Assembly (NCBI RefSeq): GCF_014651075.1
Contig: NZ_BMWE01000001.1
Span: forward strand, 558,001 to 622,000
DNA: 64,000 nt
Direction: 5' to 3'
DNA from: Streptomyces djakartensis
Lineage (GTDB): Bacteria > Actinomycetota > Actinomycetes > Streptomycetales > Streptomycetaceae
The stretch's first letter is position 1; every line of letters begins with the position of its first letter. A program made the position numbers and the translations under genes. The notes under the pieces were generated by a model. The model made no database searches. It was not told the DNA's origin and saw only the letters and a list, made by a program, of their open reading frames with translations. Positions 52,499 through 63,925 of the stretch are shown in pieces.

Positions 52499-54066
52499 TT
52501 GGCCGCCTCCACCTCGGGCTGGGGGTCCTTCTTCTGAACGTCGGACATGGTCTGCTCCACCGCGGGGTTGACGATGTCCGTGACGGGCTTCGGGTAGACG
52601 CCCAGGAAGATCAGCAGCACGACCAGCGGGGCGACGACCACGAGTTCCCGCACCCTCAGGTCCGGCATGGCGCTGAGCTCGGGTTTCACCGGCCCCGTCA
52701 TCGTCCGCTGGTACAGCACGAGGCTGTAGAGCGCGGCGAGGACGATGCCGAAGGTGGCGATGATGCCGATCACCGGATAACGCGTGAACGTGCCGACCAG
52801 GACCAGGAACTCGCTGACGAACGGGGCGAGGCCCGGCAGGGAGAGGGTGGCGAGGCTGCCGATCAGGAACATGCCGGCGAGCACCGGGGCGACTTTCTGG
52901 ACTCCGCCGTAGTCGGCGATGAGCCGCGAGCCGCGCCGGGAGATCAGGAAACCCGCCACCAGCATCAGCGCGGCCGTCGAGATGCCGTGGTTGACCATGT
53001 AGAGCGTCGCCCCGGACTGGCCCTGGCTGGTCATCGCGAAGATGCCCATGATGATGAAGCCGAAGTGGGAGATCGACGCGTAGGCGATCAGCCGCTTCAT
53101 GTCGCGCTGGCCGACCGCGAGCAGCGCCCCGTAGACGATGCTGATCAGCGCGAGGACGACGATCACGGGCGTCGCCCACTTGCTGGCCTCCGGGAAGAGC
53201 TGGAGGCAGAAGCGGAGCATCGCGAAGGTGCCGACCTTGTCGACGACCGCCGTGATGAGCACCGCGACCGGGGCGGTGGACTCCTGCATCGCGTTGGGCA
53301 GCCAGGTGTGCAGCGGCCACAGCGGCGCCTTCACCGCGAAGGCGAAGAAGAAGCCGAGGAACAGCCAGCGTTCGGTGTTGGTCGCCATGTCGAGCGAGCC
53401 GCCCGCTCGGGCCTCGGCGATCTCCGTCAGCGAGAAGGTCCCGGCGACGACGTACAGCCCGATCACCGCGGCCAGCATGACCAGACCGCCGACCAGGTTG
53501 TAGAGGAGGAACTTCACCGCCGCGTACGACCGTTGCGTCGCCGCCGCCTTCTCGCCGTGCTCGTGGGCACGGTCCCCGAAGCCGCCGATGAGGAAGTACA
53601 TCGGGATGAGCATGGCTTCGAAGAAGATGTAGAAGAGAAAGACGTCGGTGGCCTCGAAGGAGAGGATCACCATCGCCTCGACGGCCAGGATCAGGGCGAA
53701 GAAGCCCTGCGTCGGCCGCCACCGGCTGCTGCCGGTCTCCAGCGGGTCGGCGTCGTGCCAGCCCGCGAGGACGATGAACGGGATCAGCAGCGCCGTGAGC
53801 GCGATCAGCGCCACCGCGATGCCGTCCACGCCCAGTTCGTAGCGGACGCCGAAGTCCGCGATCCAGGCGTGGGACTCGGTGAGCTGGTAGCGGTCGCCGC
53901 CCGGGTCGAAGCGGACCAGGACGGTGATCGCCAGGACGAGCGTGGCGAGCGAGAAGAGCAGTGCCAGCCACTTGGCGGCGGTGCGCCTCGCGGCCGGTAC
54001 GGCGGCCGTGGCGATCGCCCCGACGGCCGGGAGCACCGCTGTCGCTGTCAGCAGAGGAAAGGACAT
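52495..54066 (-). CDS. nuoM: NADH-quinone oxidoreductase subunit M
   Basis: 523 residues, antiporter-like subunit with about fourteen helices. Landmarks are VFLFYIFFEAMLIPMYFLIG (conserved Glu), FFFAFAVKAPLWPLHTWLPNAMQESTAP (conserved Lys) and DMKRLIAYASISHFGFIIMG. A short hydrophilic tail closes the protein (DVQKKDPQPEVEAAK). ATG 54066 is 5 bp after the nuoL stop, and the 3' end overlaps nuoN. Confidence 0.96.
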   Translation of the reverse strand: MSFPLLTATAVLPAVGAIATAAVPAARRTAAKWLALLFSLATLVLAITVLVRFDPGGDRYQLTESHAWIADFGVRYELGVDGIAVALIALTALLIPFIVLAGWHDADPLETGSSRWRPTQGFFALILAVEAMVILSFEATDVFLFYIFFEAMLIPMYFLIGGFGDRAHEHGEKAAATQRSYAAVKFLLYNLVGGLVMLAAVIGLYVVAGTFSLTEIAEARAGGSLDMATNTERWLFLGFFFAFAVKAPLWPLHTWLPNAMQESTAPVAVLITAVVDKVGTFAMLRFCLQLFPEASKWATPVIVVLALISIVYGALLAVGQRDMKRLIAYASISHFGFIIMGIFAMTSQGQSGATLYMVNHGISTAALMLVAGFLISRRGSRLIADYGGVQKVAPVLAGMFLIGSLATLSLPGLAPFVSEFLVLVGTFTRYPVIGIIATFGIVLAALYSLVLYQRTMTGPVKPELSAMPDLRVRELVVVAPLVVLLIFLGVYPKPVTDIVNPAVEQTMSDVQKKDPQPEVEAAK

Positions 54067-54071
54067 CGGTA

Positions 54072-56036
54072 TCAGACCGCCCTCATCAGCAGGGTCGCGG
54101 CGACGATGAGCGCCGCGCCGCCGAACATCGAGACCGCGTAGGAGCGGGCGAAGCCGTTCTGCAGCCTGCGCATCCGCCCGGAGAGGCCGCCGACCGAGGC
54201 CGCCGTGCCGTTGACGACGCCGTCGACCAGGGTGTGGTCGACGTAGACCAGGGACCGCGTGAGGTGCTCCCCGCCGCGGACCAGGACGACGTGGTTGAAG
54301 TCGTCCTGAAGCAGGTCGCGCCGGGCGGCCCGGGTGAGCAGCGAGCCGCGCGGGGCGACGGCCGGGACCGGGCGGCGGCCGTACTGGGCCCAGGCGACGG
54401 CGACGCCGATGACCATGCACGCGACCGTCGCGCTCGTGACCGTGGCGGCGCTGAGCGGCGAGTCGCCGTGGCTGTGTCCGGTGACGGGCTCCAGCCAGTG
54501 CACGAAGCGGTCGCCGATGCTGAAGACCGCACCGCCGAAGACCGACCCCACGGCCAGCACGATCATCGGGATCGTCATCACCTTGGGCGACTCGTGCGGG
54601 TGCGGCGGGGTGTACTCACCGCGCGTCTCGGCGGCGGGCTCCACGTCCGGCTGGGCCGGCGACGGCGTCGGGGCGTTGCGCCAGCGCTCCTCGCCGAAGA
54701 ACGTCATCAGCATCACGCGCGTCATGTAGTACGCGGTGATGGCCGCGCCGAGCAGGGCGCAGGCGCCGAGGATCCAGCCCTCGGTGCCGCCCTTGGCGAA
54801 CGCCGACTCGATGATCCTGTCCTTGGAGAAGAAGCCGGACAGGCCCGGGAAGCCGATGATGGCCAGGTAGCCGAGGCCGAAGGTGACGAACGTGACCGGC
54901 ATGTACTTCCGGAGGCCGCCGTACCTCCGCATGTCCACCTCGTCGTTCATGCCGTGCATGACCGAACCGGCGCCGAGGAACAGCCCGGCCTTGAAGAAGC
55001 CGTGCGTCACCAGGTGCATGATCGCGAAGACGTAGCCGATGGGGCCGAGGCCGGCGGCGAGGACCATGTAGCCGATCTGCGACATGGTCGAGCCGGCCAG
55101 CGCCTTCTTGATGTCGTCCTTCGCGCAACCGACGATCGCACCGAACAGGAGCGTGACGGCACCGACGATGGTGACGACGAGTTGCGCGTCGGGTGCGCCG
55201 TTGAAGACGGCGCCGGAGCGGACGATCAGGTAGACGCCCGCGGTCACCATCGTCGCGGCGTGGATGAGCGCCGAGACCGGGGTCGGGCCCTCCATCGCGT
55301 CCCCGAGCCAGGACTGCAGCGGCACCTGGGCGGACTTGCCGCACGCGGCGAGCAGCAGCATCAGGGCGATGGCGGTCAGCTTGTCCTCACCGGCCGCGCC
55401 GGCGAGCCCGGCCTCGCCGTGGCCGCCGAGCACCGGCCCGAAGGCGAAGGTGCCGAACCAGAAGAACATCAGCATGATCGCGATGGACAGGCCCATGTCG
55501 CCGACGCGGTTGACCAGGAAGGCCTTCTTCGCGGCCGTGGCGGCGCTGGGCTTGTGCTGCCAGAAGCCGATCAGCAGGTAGGAGGCGAGACCGACGCCCT
55601 CCCAGCCGAGGTACAGCAGCAGGTAGTTGTCGGCGAGGACGAGGATCAGCATCGCCGCGAGGAACAGGTTCAGGTAGCCGAAGAAGCGGCGGCGCCGCTC
55701 GTCGTGCTCCATGTACCCGACCGAGTACAGGTGGATCAGCGATCCGACGCCCGTGATCAGCAGGACGAACGTCATGGACAGCTGGTCGAGCTGGAAGGCG
55801 ACGTCCGCCTGGAAGCTCTCGACCGGGACCCAGCTGAACAGGTGCTGGTTCAGCTGACGGTGATCGGCGCTCTTGCCCAGCATGTCGGTGAAGAGCACGA
55901 CGCCGAGGACGAAGGAGACGGCCGCGAGCAGCGTGCCGATCCAGTGGCCGACGGCGTCCAGCCGGCGTCCGCCGCACAGCAGGACCGCCGCTCCGAGCAG
56001 GGGCGCCGCGATCAGCAGCGCAATCAGGTTCTCCAC
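54072..56036 (-). CDS. nuoL: NADH-quinone oxidoreductase subunit L
   Basis: 654 residues, the largest antiporter-like subunit, with the lateral helix at the C-terminus. Motifs are [51 protein letters not shown] and [20 protein letters not shown], with proton-channel Glu and Lys residues in place. The loop [17 protein letters not shown] lies at its normal site. ATG 56036 ([15 protein letters not shown]) follows nuoK by 15 bp. Confidence 0.96.
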   Translation of the reverse strand: MENLIALLIAAPLLGAAVLLCGGRRLDAVGHWIGTLLAAVSFVLGVVLFTDMLGKSADHRQLNQHLFSWVPVESFQADVAFQLDQLSMTFVLLITGVGSLIHLYSVGYMEHDERRRRFFGYLNLFLAAMLILVLADNYLLLYLGWEGVGLASYLLIGFWQHKPSAATAAKKAFLVNRVGDMGLSIAIMLMFFWFGTFAFGPVLGGHGEAGLAGAAGEDKLTAIALMLLLAACGKSAQVPLQSWLGDAMEGPTPVSALIHAATMVTAGVYLIVRSGAVFNGAPDAQLVVTIVGAVTLLFGAIVGCAKDDIKKALAGSTMSQIGYMVLAAGLGPIGYVFAIMHLVTHGFFKAGLFLGAGSVMHGMNDEVDMRRYGGLRKYMPVTFVTFGLGYLAIIGFPGLSGFFSKDRIIESAFAKGGTEGWILGACALLGAAITAYYMTRVMLMTFFGEERWRNAPTPSPAQPDVEPAAETRGEYTPPHPHESPKVMTIPMIVLAVGSVFGGAVFSIGDRFVHWLEPVTGHSHGDSPLSAATVTSATVACMVIGVAVAWAQYGRRPVPAVAPRGSLLTRAARRDLLQDDFNHVVLVRGGEHLTRSLVYVDHTLVDGVVNGTAASVGGLSGRMRRLQNGFARSYAVSMFGGAALIVAATLLMRAV

Positions 56037-56051
56037 GATTCTCCCGACCCC

Positions 56052-56351
56052 TTACAGCTTCATCAGGCTGGCGTCGTCGACCGAGGCCGAGTGGCGGGCA
56101 CGAAACAGGGACACGATGATCGCGAGCCCGACGACGACCTCCGCGGCGGCGACGACCATCGTGAAGAAGGCGATGATCTGGCCGTCGAGGTTGCCGTGCA
56201 TCCGGGAGAAGGCGACGAACGCGAGGTTGCAGGCGTTGAGCATGAGCTCGATGCACATGAACACCACGATCGCGTTGCGCCTGATCAGCACGCCGGTGGC
56301 GCCGATCGTGAACAACAGGGCCGCGAGATAGAGGTAGTTGACCGGGTTCAT
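56052..56351 (-). CDS. nuoK: NADH-quinone oxidoreductase subunit K
   Basis: 99 residues with three helices. The two channel glutamates are present ([20 protein letters not shown] and [19 protein letters not shown]). ATG 56351 overlaps the nuoJ stop (ATGA). Length is exactly that of the family. Confidence 0.97.
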   Translation of the reverse strand: MNPVNYLYLAALLFTIGATGVLIRRNAIVVFMCIELMLNACNLAFVAFSRMHGNLDGQIIAFFTMVVAAAEVVVGLAIIVSLFRARHSASVDDASLMKL

Positions 56352-57190
56352 TTCGACGCCTCCTCGGGCCGCTTGAAGGTGGCCGGCGCGATGGCCTTCC
56401 GCTCCAGGCGCTCCTCGGCACGCTGCTCCAGGGCCTTGAGGTCGTTGAGCGCTTCCTGCGACACGTCCCGGATCTGGCCCCGCTCGCGCAGGGTCTTGCT
56501 GACGGTGAGGTCGGAGGGGGTGCCGTCGGGCAGCAGGCCCGCGATGTCGACCGCGTTGTGCCGGGCGTAGACACCGGGGGCCGGCAGCGGCGGCAGGTAC
56601 TTGCCTTCCCGGACGCGCTGCTCGGCGAGCTCGCGCTGCGTCTTGGCGCGCTCGGTGCGCTCGCGGTGGGTGAGCACCATGGCGCCGACGGCGGCCGTGA
56701 TGAGCAGGGCGCCGGTGATCTCGAAGGCGAACACGTACCTGGTGAACAGGAGCGCGGCGATGCCCTCCACGTTGCCGCCGGCGTTCGCCTGGCCGATGCC
56801 GTTGAACTCGTCCAGGGAGGCGTTGCCGATCCCGGCCGTCAGCAGGATGCCGAAGCCGAGGCCGCACAGCGCGGCCAGCCAGCGCTGGCCCTTGATGGTC
56901 TCCTTCAGGGAGTCCGCCGCGGTGACGCCGACGAGCATCACCACGAACAGGAACAGCATCATGATCGCGCCGGTGTAGACGATGATCTGCACGACGCCCA
57001 GGAAGTAGGCGCCGTTGGCGAGGTAGAACACCGCCAGGACGATCATGGTCCCGGCGAGGCAGAGGGCGCTGTGCACGGCCCTCTTCATGAGGATGGTGCC
57101 CAGGGCGCCGAGCACCGCGACGGTGCCGAGGATCCAGAACTGGACGGCCTCTCCGGTGGAGGTGGAGTAGGCGGCGAGCTGGGTGGTCAT
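56348..57190 (-). CDS. nuoJ: NADH-quinone oxidoreductase subunit J
   Basis: 280 residues. Five helices in the first 190 residues include [24 protein letters not shown], the conserved pi-bulge helix of NuoJ. The C-terminal 90 residues are hydrophilic and charged, longer than in E. coli NuoJ (184). ATG 57190 overlaps nuoI (ATGA). Paralogue of the partial nuoJ2 at the left edge. Confidence 0.95.
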   Translation of the reverse strand: MTTQLAAYSTSTGEAVQFWILGTVAVLGALGTILMKRAVHSALCLAGTMIVLAVFYLANGAYFLGVVQIIVYTGAIMMLFLFVVMLVGVTAADSLKETIKGQRWLAALCGLGFGILLTAGIGNASLDEFNGIGQANAGGNVEGIAALLFTRYVFAFEITGALLITAAVGAMVLTHRERTERAKTQRELAEQRVREGKYLPPLPAPGVYARHNAVDIAGLLPDGTPSDLTVSKTLRERGQIRDVSQEALNDLKALEQRAEERLERKAIAPATFKRPEEASK

Positions 57191-57852
57191 CGCCCGATCA
57201 CCTTCCCTGACGCCGGCTCGGTCCCGCCGAAGGTCGAGTCGGCCTCCTGCACGACCTCGCCCTTGGAGTGGGCGACCTGCCGCTCGGTGCCGGGCGCGGC
57301 CTCGGTCACCAGGCCCCGGTAGTAGTCCTGCTCGTCCATGCCCGGGTAGATGGCGTGGGGCGAGTCGACCATGCCCTCCTCCAGGCCCGCGAGCAGCTGC
57401 TCCTTGGTGTAGATGAGGTTGGCCCGGCTGGAGTCGGCCAGCTCGAACTCGTTCGTCATCGTGAGGGCGCGCGTGGGGCAGGCCTCGATGCACAGGCCGC
57501 ACAGGATGCAGCGGGCGTAGTTGATCTGGTAGACGCGGCCGTACCGCTCGCCCGGCGAGTAGCGCTCCTCGTCGGTGTTGTCCGCGCCCTCCACGTAGAT
57601 GGCGTCGGCCGGGCAGGCCCACGCGCACAGTTCGCAGCCGACGCACTTCTCCAGGCCGTCCGGATGGCGGTTGAGCTGGTGCCGTCCGTGGAAGCGCGGA
57701 GCCGTGGTCTTCTGCTGCTCCGGGTACTGCTCGGTCAGCCGCTTCTTGAACATGGCCTTGAAGGTCACGCCGAAGCCGGCCACGGGGTTCATGAAACCGG
57801 GCTTGGTGTCCTTCGGTTCCTCGGCCTGCGAACGCTCGAGTTCCTCAGCCAT
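57187..57852 (-). CDS. nuoI: NADH-quinone oxidoreductase subunit I
   Basis: 221 residues with two [4Fe-4S] motifs, [16 protein letters not shown] and [16 protein letters not shown]. It links the NADH module to cluster N2. The start is ATG 57852 (MAEELERSQ), because AAAGGAGG sits just before it; an in-frame extension to 57924 lies inside nuoH. It overlaps the nuoH 3' end by 8 bp. Its acidic C-terminus differs fully from that of NuoI2. Confidence 0.96.
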   Translation of the reverse strand: MAEELERSQAEEPKDTKPGFMNPVAGFGVTFKAMFKKRLTEQYPEQQKTTAPRFHGRHQLNRHPDGLEKCVGCELCAWACPADAIYVEGADNTDEERYSPGERYGRVYQINYARCILCGLCIEACPTRALTMTNEFELADSSRANLIYTKEQLLAGLEEGMVDSPHAIYPGMDEQDYYRGLVTEAAPGTERQVAHSKGEVVQEADSTFGGTEPASGKVIGR

Positions 57853-59221
57853 CGGACGCCTCCTTTCCATCCGTAGATCCGCCCAGGGGTCCGTCACTCT
57901 GAGTATCGGGGCCGCCACTGACAATCAGCTCCCGCTCACCGCGCGGGCGGCGTCGCGGAACCGGTGGGAGTTCCTGTCCCGGCAGTGGCGGCACGGGGAA
58001 TCCGCCCGCCATGGGGTCGAAGGCGGCGGGGGTCTCGGCCGGCCGCTCGGCCTGCCTGGACTTCTCGCGGAACATGTCCGCGACGAAGGAGAGCACCAGC
58101 AGGGCGAGCACGCCGCCGCCGACGTACAGGGCGATGTCGCCGAAGTCGTAGCCCTCGTTGCGGAAGGCCCGGACGGTCGCGACGAGCATCAGCCACACCA
58201 GGGAGACCGGGATGAGGACCTTCCAGCCGAGCTTCATCAGCTGGTCGTAGCGGACCCGCGGGAGGGTGCCGCGGATCCAGATGAACATGAACAGCAGCAG
58301 CTGGACCTTGACGGTGAACCAGAGCATCGGCCACCAGCCGTGGTTCGCGCCCTCCCAGAAGGTGCTGACCGGCCACGGTGCCCGCCAGCCGCCGAGGAAC
58401 AGCGTGGTGGCGACGGCCGAGACGGTCACCATGTTGACGTACTCGGCGAGCATGAACATCGCGAACTTGATCGAGGAGTACTCGGTGTTGAAGCCGCCGA
58501 CCAGGTCGCCTTCGGACTCCGGCATGTCGAAGGGGGCGCGGTTGGTCTCGCCGACCATCGTCACGATGTAGAGGACGAAGGAGAGCGGCAGCAGGACGAT
58601 GTACCAGCGGTCCTGCTGCTGTTCCACGATCGCCGACGTCGACATCGATCCCGAGTAGAGGAACACGGAGGCGAAGGCGGCGCCCATCGCGATCTCGTAG
58701 GAGATCATCTGCGCGCATGAGCGCAGGCCGCCCAGCAGCGGATAGGTCGAGCCGGAGCTCCAGCCCGCCAGGACGATGCCGTAGATGCCGACCGAGGCGA
58801 CCGCGAGGATGTAGAGCATCGCGATCGGCAGGTCGGTGAGCTGCATCGTGGTGCGCTGGCCGAAGATCGAGACCTCGTTTCCGGCCGGGCCGAACGGGAT
58901 CACCGCGATCGCCATGAAGGCCGGGATGGCCGCGACGATCGGCGCGAGGACGTACACCACCTTGTCCGCGCGCTTGACGACGACGTCCTCCTTCAGCATC
59001 AGTTTGATGCCGTCGGCGAGCGACTGGAGCATGCCCCAGGGGCCGTGCCGGTTGGGGCCGATGCGCAGCTGCATCCAGGCGACGACCTTGCGCTCCATGA
59101 CGATGGAGATCAGCACGGTCACCATCAGGAAGGCGAAGCAGAAGACCGCCTTGACGACGACCAGCCACCAGGGGTCGGTGCCGAACATCGAGAGGTCTTC
59201 AGCGGCGAGGTACGGGCTCAT
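57845..59221 (-). CDS. nuoH: NADH-quinone oxidoreductase subunit H
   Basis: 458 residues. The NuoH core, with [20 protein letters not shown] and [20 protein letters not shown], is followed by a C-terminal extension of about 100 residues ending in a Pro/Gly-rich tail. It forms the quinone chamber with NuoB and NuoD. ATG 59221 overlaps the nuoG stop (ATGA). Compared with NuoH2 (322 residues) this copy is longer. Confidence 0.96.
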   Translation of the reverse strand: MSPYLAAEDLSMFGTDPWWLVVVKAVFCFAFLMVTVLISIVMERKVVAWMQLRIGPNRHGPWGMLQSLADGIKLMLKEDVVVKRADKVVYVLAPIVAAIPAFMAIAVIPFGPAGNEVSIFGQRTTMQLTDLPIAMLYILAVASVGIYGIVLAGWSSGSTYPLLGGLRSCAQMISYEIAMGAAFASVFLYSGSMSTSAIVEQQQDRWYIVLLPLSFVLYIVTMVGETNRAPFDMPESEGDLVGGFNTEYSSIKFAMFMLAEYVNMVTVSAVATTLFLGGWRAPWPVSTFWEGANHGWWPMLWFTVKVQLLLFMFIWIRGTLPRVRYDQLMKLGWKVLIPVSLVWLMLVATVRAFRNEGYDFGDIALYVGGGVLALLVLSFVADMFREKSRQAERPAETPAAFDPMAGGFPVPPLPGQELPPVPRRRPRGERELIVSGGPDTQSDGPLGGSTDGKEASDG

Positions 59222-61722
59222 GCCTCCACCTCCTTGGGGGCCTCGCCGGCGGAGGTCGCCGGGCCGATGCGGACGAGGGAGCCGGGCCGCGCCCCGGTGT
59301 CGGAGGCGACGCCGCCACCGGTGGAGTTCAGTGGGAGCCACACCACCCGGTCGGGCATGTCACTGATCTGCAGCGGGAGTTCCACGACTCCCGCCGAGCC
59401 GGTCACGGCGAGCAGGTCGCCCTCCTTGACGCCCGCCTCCGCGGCGGTCGCGGACGACACACGCGCGCGTGCGGCGTGCCGCGTCCCGGCGAGTGCTTCG
59501 TCGCCCTGCTGCAGGACGCCCTGGTCGAGCAGCAGCCGGTGCCCGGCGAGCACGGCCTCCCCGGCGGCCGGGCGGGGCAGCGCGCTCGCGGTCTCCAGGG
59601 GCCCGGTGGCCCGCGGACCGTCCCAGGCGCCGAGTCGGTCGATCTCCGCGCGAATGGTGCGCAGGTCCGGGAGCCCCAGGTGGACGTCCATGGCGTCGGC
59701 CAGCATCTGCAGCACGCGCGCGTCGGTCGGCGCGAGGCGGCGAATCATCTGGTCGGGCTTGAGCGCGGCCTCGAAGAAGCGCACCCGGCCTTCCCAGTTG
59801 AGGAAGGTGCCGGCCTTCTCGGCGACCGCGGCGACGGGCAGGACCACGTCGGCCTTGCGGGTGATCTCGCTGGGCCGCAGTTCGAGCGAGACCAGGAAAC
59901 CGATCTCGTCAAGGGCCGCACGCGCGCGTGCCGGGTCGGGCAGGTCGGCGATCTCCACGCCCGCCACCAGCAGGGCCTGGAGCTCGCCGGTCGCGGCGTC
60001 CTCCAGAATCCGGCCGGTGTCGCGGCCGTAGCGGTGCGGCAGTCCCGCGACGCCCCAGACGGCGGCGACCTCGTCCCGCGCGCGGGGGTCGGTGGCCGGA
60101 CGTCCGCCCGGCAGCAGCGACGGCAGCGCGCCCGCCTCGATGGCGCCGCGCTCCCCGGCCCGGCGCGGGATCCACACCAGCCGGGCCCCGGTCGCCGAGG
60201 CGGTGCGGACGGCGGCGGTGAGTCCACCGGCCACGGCGGCCAGCCGCTCGCCGACGACGATCACCGAGCCCTCGGCGCGCAGCGCCTCGGCGGCGGTGGC
60301 GCCGCCGTCCTCCAGGCCGACGCCGCTCGCGAGCGCGTCCAGCCACTCGGTCTCGGTGCCGGGAGCCGCCGGCAGCAGCGTCCCGCCGGCCTTCTCCAGA
60401 CCGCGCGTGGCGTGCGTGGCCAGGGAGAAGACCTTCTGTCCGTGCCGCCGCCACGCCTTGCGCAGCCGCAGGAAGACGCCGGGCGCCTCCTCCTCCGCCT
60501 CGAACCCGACCAGCAGGACCGCGGGTGCCTTCTCCAGCGCGGCGTACGTGACGCCCGTGCCGTCGAGGTCCCGGCCGCGGCCGGCGATCTGGGCGGCGAG
60601 GAAGTCGGCCTCCTCGCCGCTGTGCACGCGCGCCCGGAAGTCGATGTCGTTGGTGTCGAGCGCCACCCGCGCGAACTTGCTGTACGCGTAGGCGTCCTCG
60701 ATGGTGAGGCGACCACCGGTGAGGACACCGGTGCGGCCCCGTGAGGCCAGCAGCCCCTGGGCCGCGATCTGCAGCGCCTCGGGCCAGGAGGCCGGCTCCA
60801 GCTCACCCTCGGCGTTGCGCACCAGCGGCGTCTGAAGCCGGTCCCGCTGCTGCGCGTACCGGAACGCGAACCGCCCCTTGTCGCAGATCCACTCCTCGTT
60901 GACCTCGGGGTCGTTCGCCGCGAGGCGGCGCATGACCTTGCCGCGCCGGTGGTCGGTGCGCGTGGCGCAGCCGCCGGAGCAGTGCTCGCAGACCGACGGG
61001 GAGGAGACCAGGTCGAAGGGCCGGGAGCGGAATCGGTACGCCGCCGAGGTCAACGCGCCGACCGGGCAGATCTGGATGGTGTTGCCGGAGAAGTACGACT
61101 CGAACGGGTCGCCCTCGCCGGTGCCGACCTGCTGGAGCGCGCCCCGCTCGATCAGCTCGATCATCGGGTCGCCCGCGACCTGGTTGGAGAACCGGGTGCA
61201 GCGGGCGCACAGCACGCACCGCTCACGGTCGAGCAGCACCTGCGTGGAGATCGGGACGGGCTTCTCGTAGGTCCGCTTGCGGCCCTCGAAGCGGGACTCG
61301 GCGTCGCCGTGCGACATGGCCTGGTTCTGCAGCGGGCACTCGCCGCCCTTGTCGCAGACCGGGCAGTCCAGCGGGTGGTTGATGAGCAGGAGCTCCATCA
61401 CACCCTTCTGGGCCTTCTCGGCGACCGGCGAGGTGAGGTGAGTCTTCACCACCATCCCGTCCGTACAGGTGATCGTGCAGGACGCCATGGGCTTGCGCTG
61501 GCCCTCGACCTCGACGATGCACTGGCGGCACGCTCCGGCCGGGTCCAGGAGGGGGTGGTCGCAGAACCGGGGGATCTCGATGCCGAGCTGCTCTGCGGCC
61601 CGGATGACCAGGGTGCCCTTGGGCACGCTGATCTCCGCGCCGTCGATCGTCAGCGACACGAGGTCCTCCGGCGGGACCGCCGCCTCTCCCCCGCCTGAGG
61701 GAGCGTTGGTGGTCACGGTCAT
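59218..61722 (-). CDS. nuoG: NADH-quinone oxidoreductase subunit G
   Basis: 834 residues. Iron-sulfur ligands appear in order: the [2Fe-2S] set around [51 protein letters not shown], and the N7-type CEHCSGGC with a late Cys in [10 protein letters not shown]. The remainder is a molybdopterin-oxidoreductase-like fold that carries no cofactor in complex I. N7 ligands are kept, as in E. coli and Thermus. ATG 61722 overlaps the nuoF stop (ATGA). Confidence 0.96.
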   Translation of the reverse strand: MTVTTNAPSGGGEAAVPPEDLVSLTIDGAEISVPKGTLVIRAAEQLGIEIPRFCDHPLLDPAGACRQCIVEVEGQRKPMASCTITCTDGMVVKTHLTSPVAEKAQKGVMELLLINHPLDCPVCDKGGECPLQNQAMSHGDAESRFEGRKRTYEKPVPISTQVLLDRERCVLCARCTRFSNQVAGDPMIELIERGALQQVGTGEGDPFESYFSGNTIQICPVGALTSAAYRFRSRPFDLVSSPSVCEHCSGGCATRTDHRRGKVMRRLAANDPEVNEEWICDKGRFAFRYAQQRDRLQTPLVRNAEGELEPASWPEALQIAAQGLLASRGRTGVLTGGRLTIEDAYAYSKFARVALDTNDIDFRARVHSGEEADFLAAQIAGRGRDLDGTGVTYAALEKAPAVLLVGFEAEEEAPGVFLRLRKAWRRHGQKVFSLATHATRGLEKAGGTLLPAAPGTETEWLDALASGVGLEDGGATAAEALRAEGSVIVVGERLAAVAGGLTAAVRTASATGARLVWIPRRAGERGAIEAGALPSLLPGGRPATDPRARDEVAAVWGVAGLPHRYGRDTGRILEDAATGELQALLVAGVEIADLPDPARARAALDEIGFLVSLELRPSEITRKADVVLPVAAVAEKAGTFLNWEGRVRFFEAALKPDQMIRRLAPTDARVLQMLADAMDVHLGLPDLRTIRAEIDRLGAWDGPRATGPLETASALPRPAAGEAVLAGHRLLLDQGVLQQGDEALAGTRHAARARVSSATAAEAGVKEGDLLAVTGSAGVVELPLQISDMPDRVVWLPLNSTGGGVASDTGARPGSLVRIGPATSAGEAPKEVEA

Positions 61723-63068
61723 GCGGTCACCTCCGTGCGGTCGGCCCAGGCCGTCGACTTGGCCGGGTCGAAGGGACAGCCCCGGCCCGTGATGTGCTGC
61801 TCGTACTCCTCGCGGAAGTACTTCAGCGAGGAGAAGATCGGCGAGGCGGCGCCGTCGCCGAGGGCGCAGAAGGACTTGCCGTTGATGTTGTCGGCGATGT
61901 CGTTCAGCTTGTCGAGGTCGGACATCTGTCCCTTGCCGGCCTCGATGTCGCGCAGCAGCTGCACGAGCCAGTAGGTGCCCTCGCGGCAGGGCGTGCACTT
62001 GCCGCAGGACTCGTGGGCGTAGAACTCGGTCCAGCGCGTGACGGCTCGGACCACACAGGTCGTCTCGTCGAAGCACTGGAGGGCCTTGGTGCCGAGCATG
62101 GAACCCGCGGCGCCCACTCCTTCGTAGTCGAGGGGGACGTCGAGGTGCTCGTCGGTGAACATCGGGGTCGAGGAGCCGCCCGGCGTCCAGAACTTCAGGC
62201 GGTGTCCGGGGCGCATCCCGCCGCTCATCTCGAGCAGCTGGCGGAGCGTGATCCCGAGCGGCGCCTCGTACTGGCCGGGGCTCGCGACGTGGCCGGAGAG
62301 GGAGTAGAGCGTGAAGCCGGGTGACTTCTCGCTCCCCATCGACCGGAACCATTCCTTGCCCCGCTGCATGATCGCGGGAACCGACGCGATCGATTCGACG
62401 TTGTTCACCACGGTCGGGCACGCGTAGAGGCCCGCGACAGCGGGGAAGGGGGGACGCAGCCGGGGCTGGCCCCGGCGGCCTTCGAGCGAGTCCAGCAGCG
62501 CGGTCTCCTCACCGCAGATGTACGCGCCCGCGCCCGCGTGCACGGTGATGTCGAGGTCGAGTCCGCTGCCGAGGATGTTCTCGCCGAGGAGGCCGGCCGC
62601 GTAGGCCTCGCGCACGGCCGAGTGCAACCGCCGCAGCACGGGGACGACTTCACCACGCAGATAGATGAAGGCGTGCGACGACCTGATGGCGTAGCACGCG
62701 ATGATCATGCCCTCGATGAGGCTGTGCGGGTTCGCGAGGAGGAGCGGGATGTCCTTGCACGTCCCGGGCTCCGACTCGTCGGCGTTGACGACCAGATAGT
62801 GCGGCTTGCCGTCCCCCTGGGGGATGAACTGCCACTTCATGCCGGTGGGGAAGCCCGCGCCGCCGCGCCCGCGCAGACCGGAGTCCTTGACGTAGGCGAT
62901 CACGTCGTCCGGCGTCATGGCGAGCGCCTTGCGCAGCCCCTCGTAGCCGTCGTGCCGCCGGTACACGTCCAGCGTCCAGGACCTGTCCTCGTCCCAGAAG
63001 GCCGACAGCACCGGTGCGAGCAGCTTCTCGGGGCTCATGTCTTTCAGCTCGGCTGCCAAGGTCATCAC
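61719..63068 (-). CDS. nuoF: NADH-quinone oxidoreductase subunit F
   Basis: 449 residues, the NADH- and FMN-binding subunit. [20 protein letters not shown] is the NADH/FMN loop, [20 protein letters not shown] binds FMN, and [15 protein letters not shown] with a late Cys ligates cluster N3. This is where NADH electrons enter the main complex. GTG 63068 overlaps the nuoE stop, and ATG 63065 directly after it is an equal alternative. No F-type subunit exists in the second cluster. Confidence 0.96.
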   Translation of the reverse strand: MMTLAAELKDMSPEKLLAPVLSAFWDEDRSWTLDVYRRHDGYEGLRKALAMTPDDVIAYVKDSGLRGRGGAGFPTGMKWQFIPQGDGKPHYLVVNADESEPGTCKDIPLLLANPHSLIEGMIIACYAIRSSHAFIYLRGEVVPVLRRLHSAVREAYAAGLLGENILGSGLDLDITVHAGAGAYICGEETALLDSLEGRRGQPRLRPPFPAVAGLYACPTVVNNVESIASVPAIMQRGKEWFRSMGSEKSPGFTLYSLSGHVASPGQYEAPLGITLRQLLEMSGGMRPGHRLKFWTPGGSSTPMFTDEHLDVPLDYEGVGAAGSMLGTKALQCFDETTCVVRAVTRWTEFYAHESCGKCTPCREGTYWLVQLLRDIEAGKGQMSDLDKLNDIADNINGKSFCALGDGAASPIFSSLKYFREEYEQHITGRGCPFDPAKSTAWADRTEVTA

Positions 63069-63925
63069 TCCCCCTCCTCGGCGGTGGGCCCGGCCGGGTG
63101 GGCAGGGTCGGAGGCCGATGTGTCCTGCGGCGCGTCGTGCGAGCTCAGGTGCTCCGTCGGCGACGGGTCGTGCGGTGTCCCGGTGCGGGTCGGCTCACCG
63201 CGCGGATGCACCACGCGCGCGGGAGCGGACTCCCCCTTGGCGAGCTTCAGGCCGACCAGGGAGGCGGGGCCCGCGCTTCCCCCGGACTCGACGGCCCCTT
63301 CCCGCTCGTCGGGGAAGCCGGCCAGGACGCGGGCGGTCTCCTTGAAGGTGCACATCGGCGCCCCGCGCGTGGGCGTGACCGGCCGGCCGGCGCGCAGGTC
63401 GTCGACGAGGCGCTTGGCGGTGGCCGGGGTCTGGTTGTCGAAGAACTCCCAGTTGACCATCACGACCGGCGCGAAGTCGCAGGCCGCGTTGCACTCGATG
63501 TGCTCCAGGGTGACCTTGCCGTCGTCGGTGGTCTCGCCGTTGCCGACGCCGAGGTGCTCCTGGAGCTCCTCGAAGATCGCGTCGCCGCCCATGACCGCGC
63601 ACAGGGTGTTGGTGCACACCCCGACCTGGTAGTCACCGCTCGGCCGGCGCCGGTACATGGTGTAGAAGGTGGCGACGGCGGTGACCTCGGCCGTGGTCAG
63701 GCCGAGCATGTCCGCGCAGAACCGCATGCCGGTGCGGGTCACGTGGCCCTCCTCCGACTGCACGAGGTGCAGCAGCGGCAGCAGGGCGGACCGGGAGTCC
63801 GGGTAGCGGGCGATGATCTCGCGCGCGTCGGTCTCCAGACGGGCCCGGACGTCGTCCGGGTAGGCGGGTGCGGGCAGTTCGGGCATGCCCAGGCTGACGC
63901 CCCGCTCGGAAGACGATGTGGTCAC
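63065..63925 (-). CDS. nuoE: NADH-quinone oxidoreductase subunit E
   Basis: 286 residues. The thioredoxin-like [2Fe-2S] domain (N1a) fills the first 175, with ligands in GVCTNTLCAVMGG and IECNAACDFAPVV. A hydrophilic, Ser/Pro/His-rich tail of about 100 residues follows, roughly doubling the length relative to E. coli NuoE. GTG 63925 overlaps the nuoD stop (GTGA). Confidence 0.95.
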   Translation of the reverse strand: MTTSSSERGVSLGMPELPAPAYPDDVRARLETDAREIIARYPDSRSALLPLLHLVQSEEGHVTRTGMRFCADMLGLTTAEVTAVATFYTMYRRRPSGDYQVGVCTNTLCAVMGGDAIFEELQEHLGVGNGETTDDGKVTLEHIECNAACDFAPVVMVNWEFFDNQTPATAKRLVDDLRAGRPVTPTRGAPMCTFKETARVLAGFPDEREGAVESGGSAGPASLVGLKLAKGESAPARVVHPRGEPTRTGTPHDPSPTEHLSSHDAPQDTSASDPAHPAGPTAEEGE

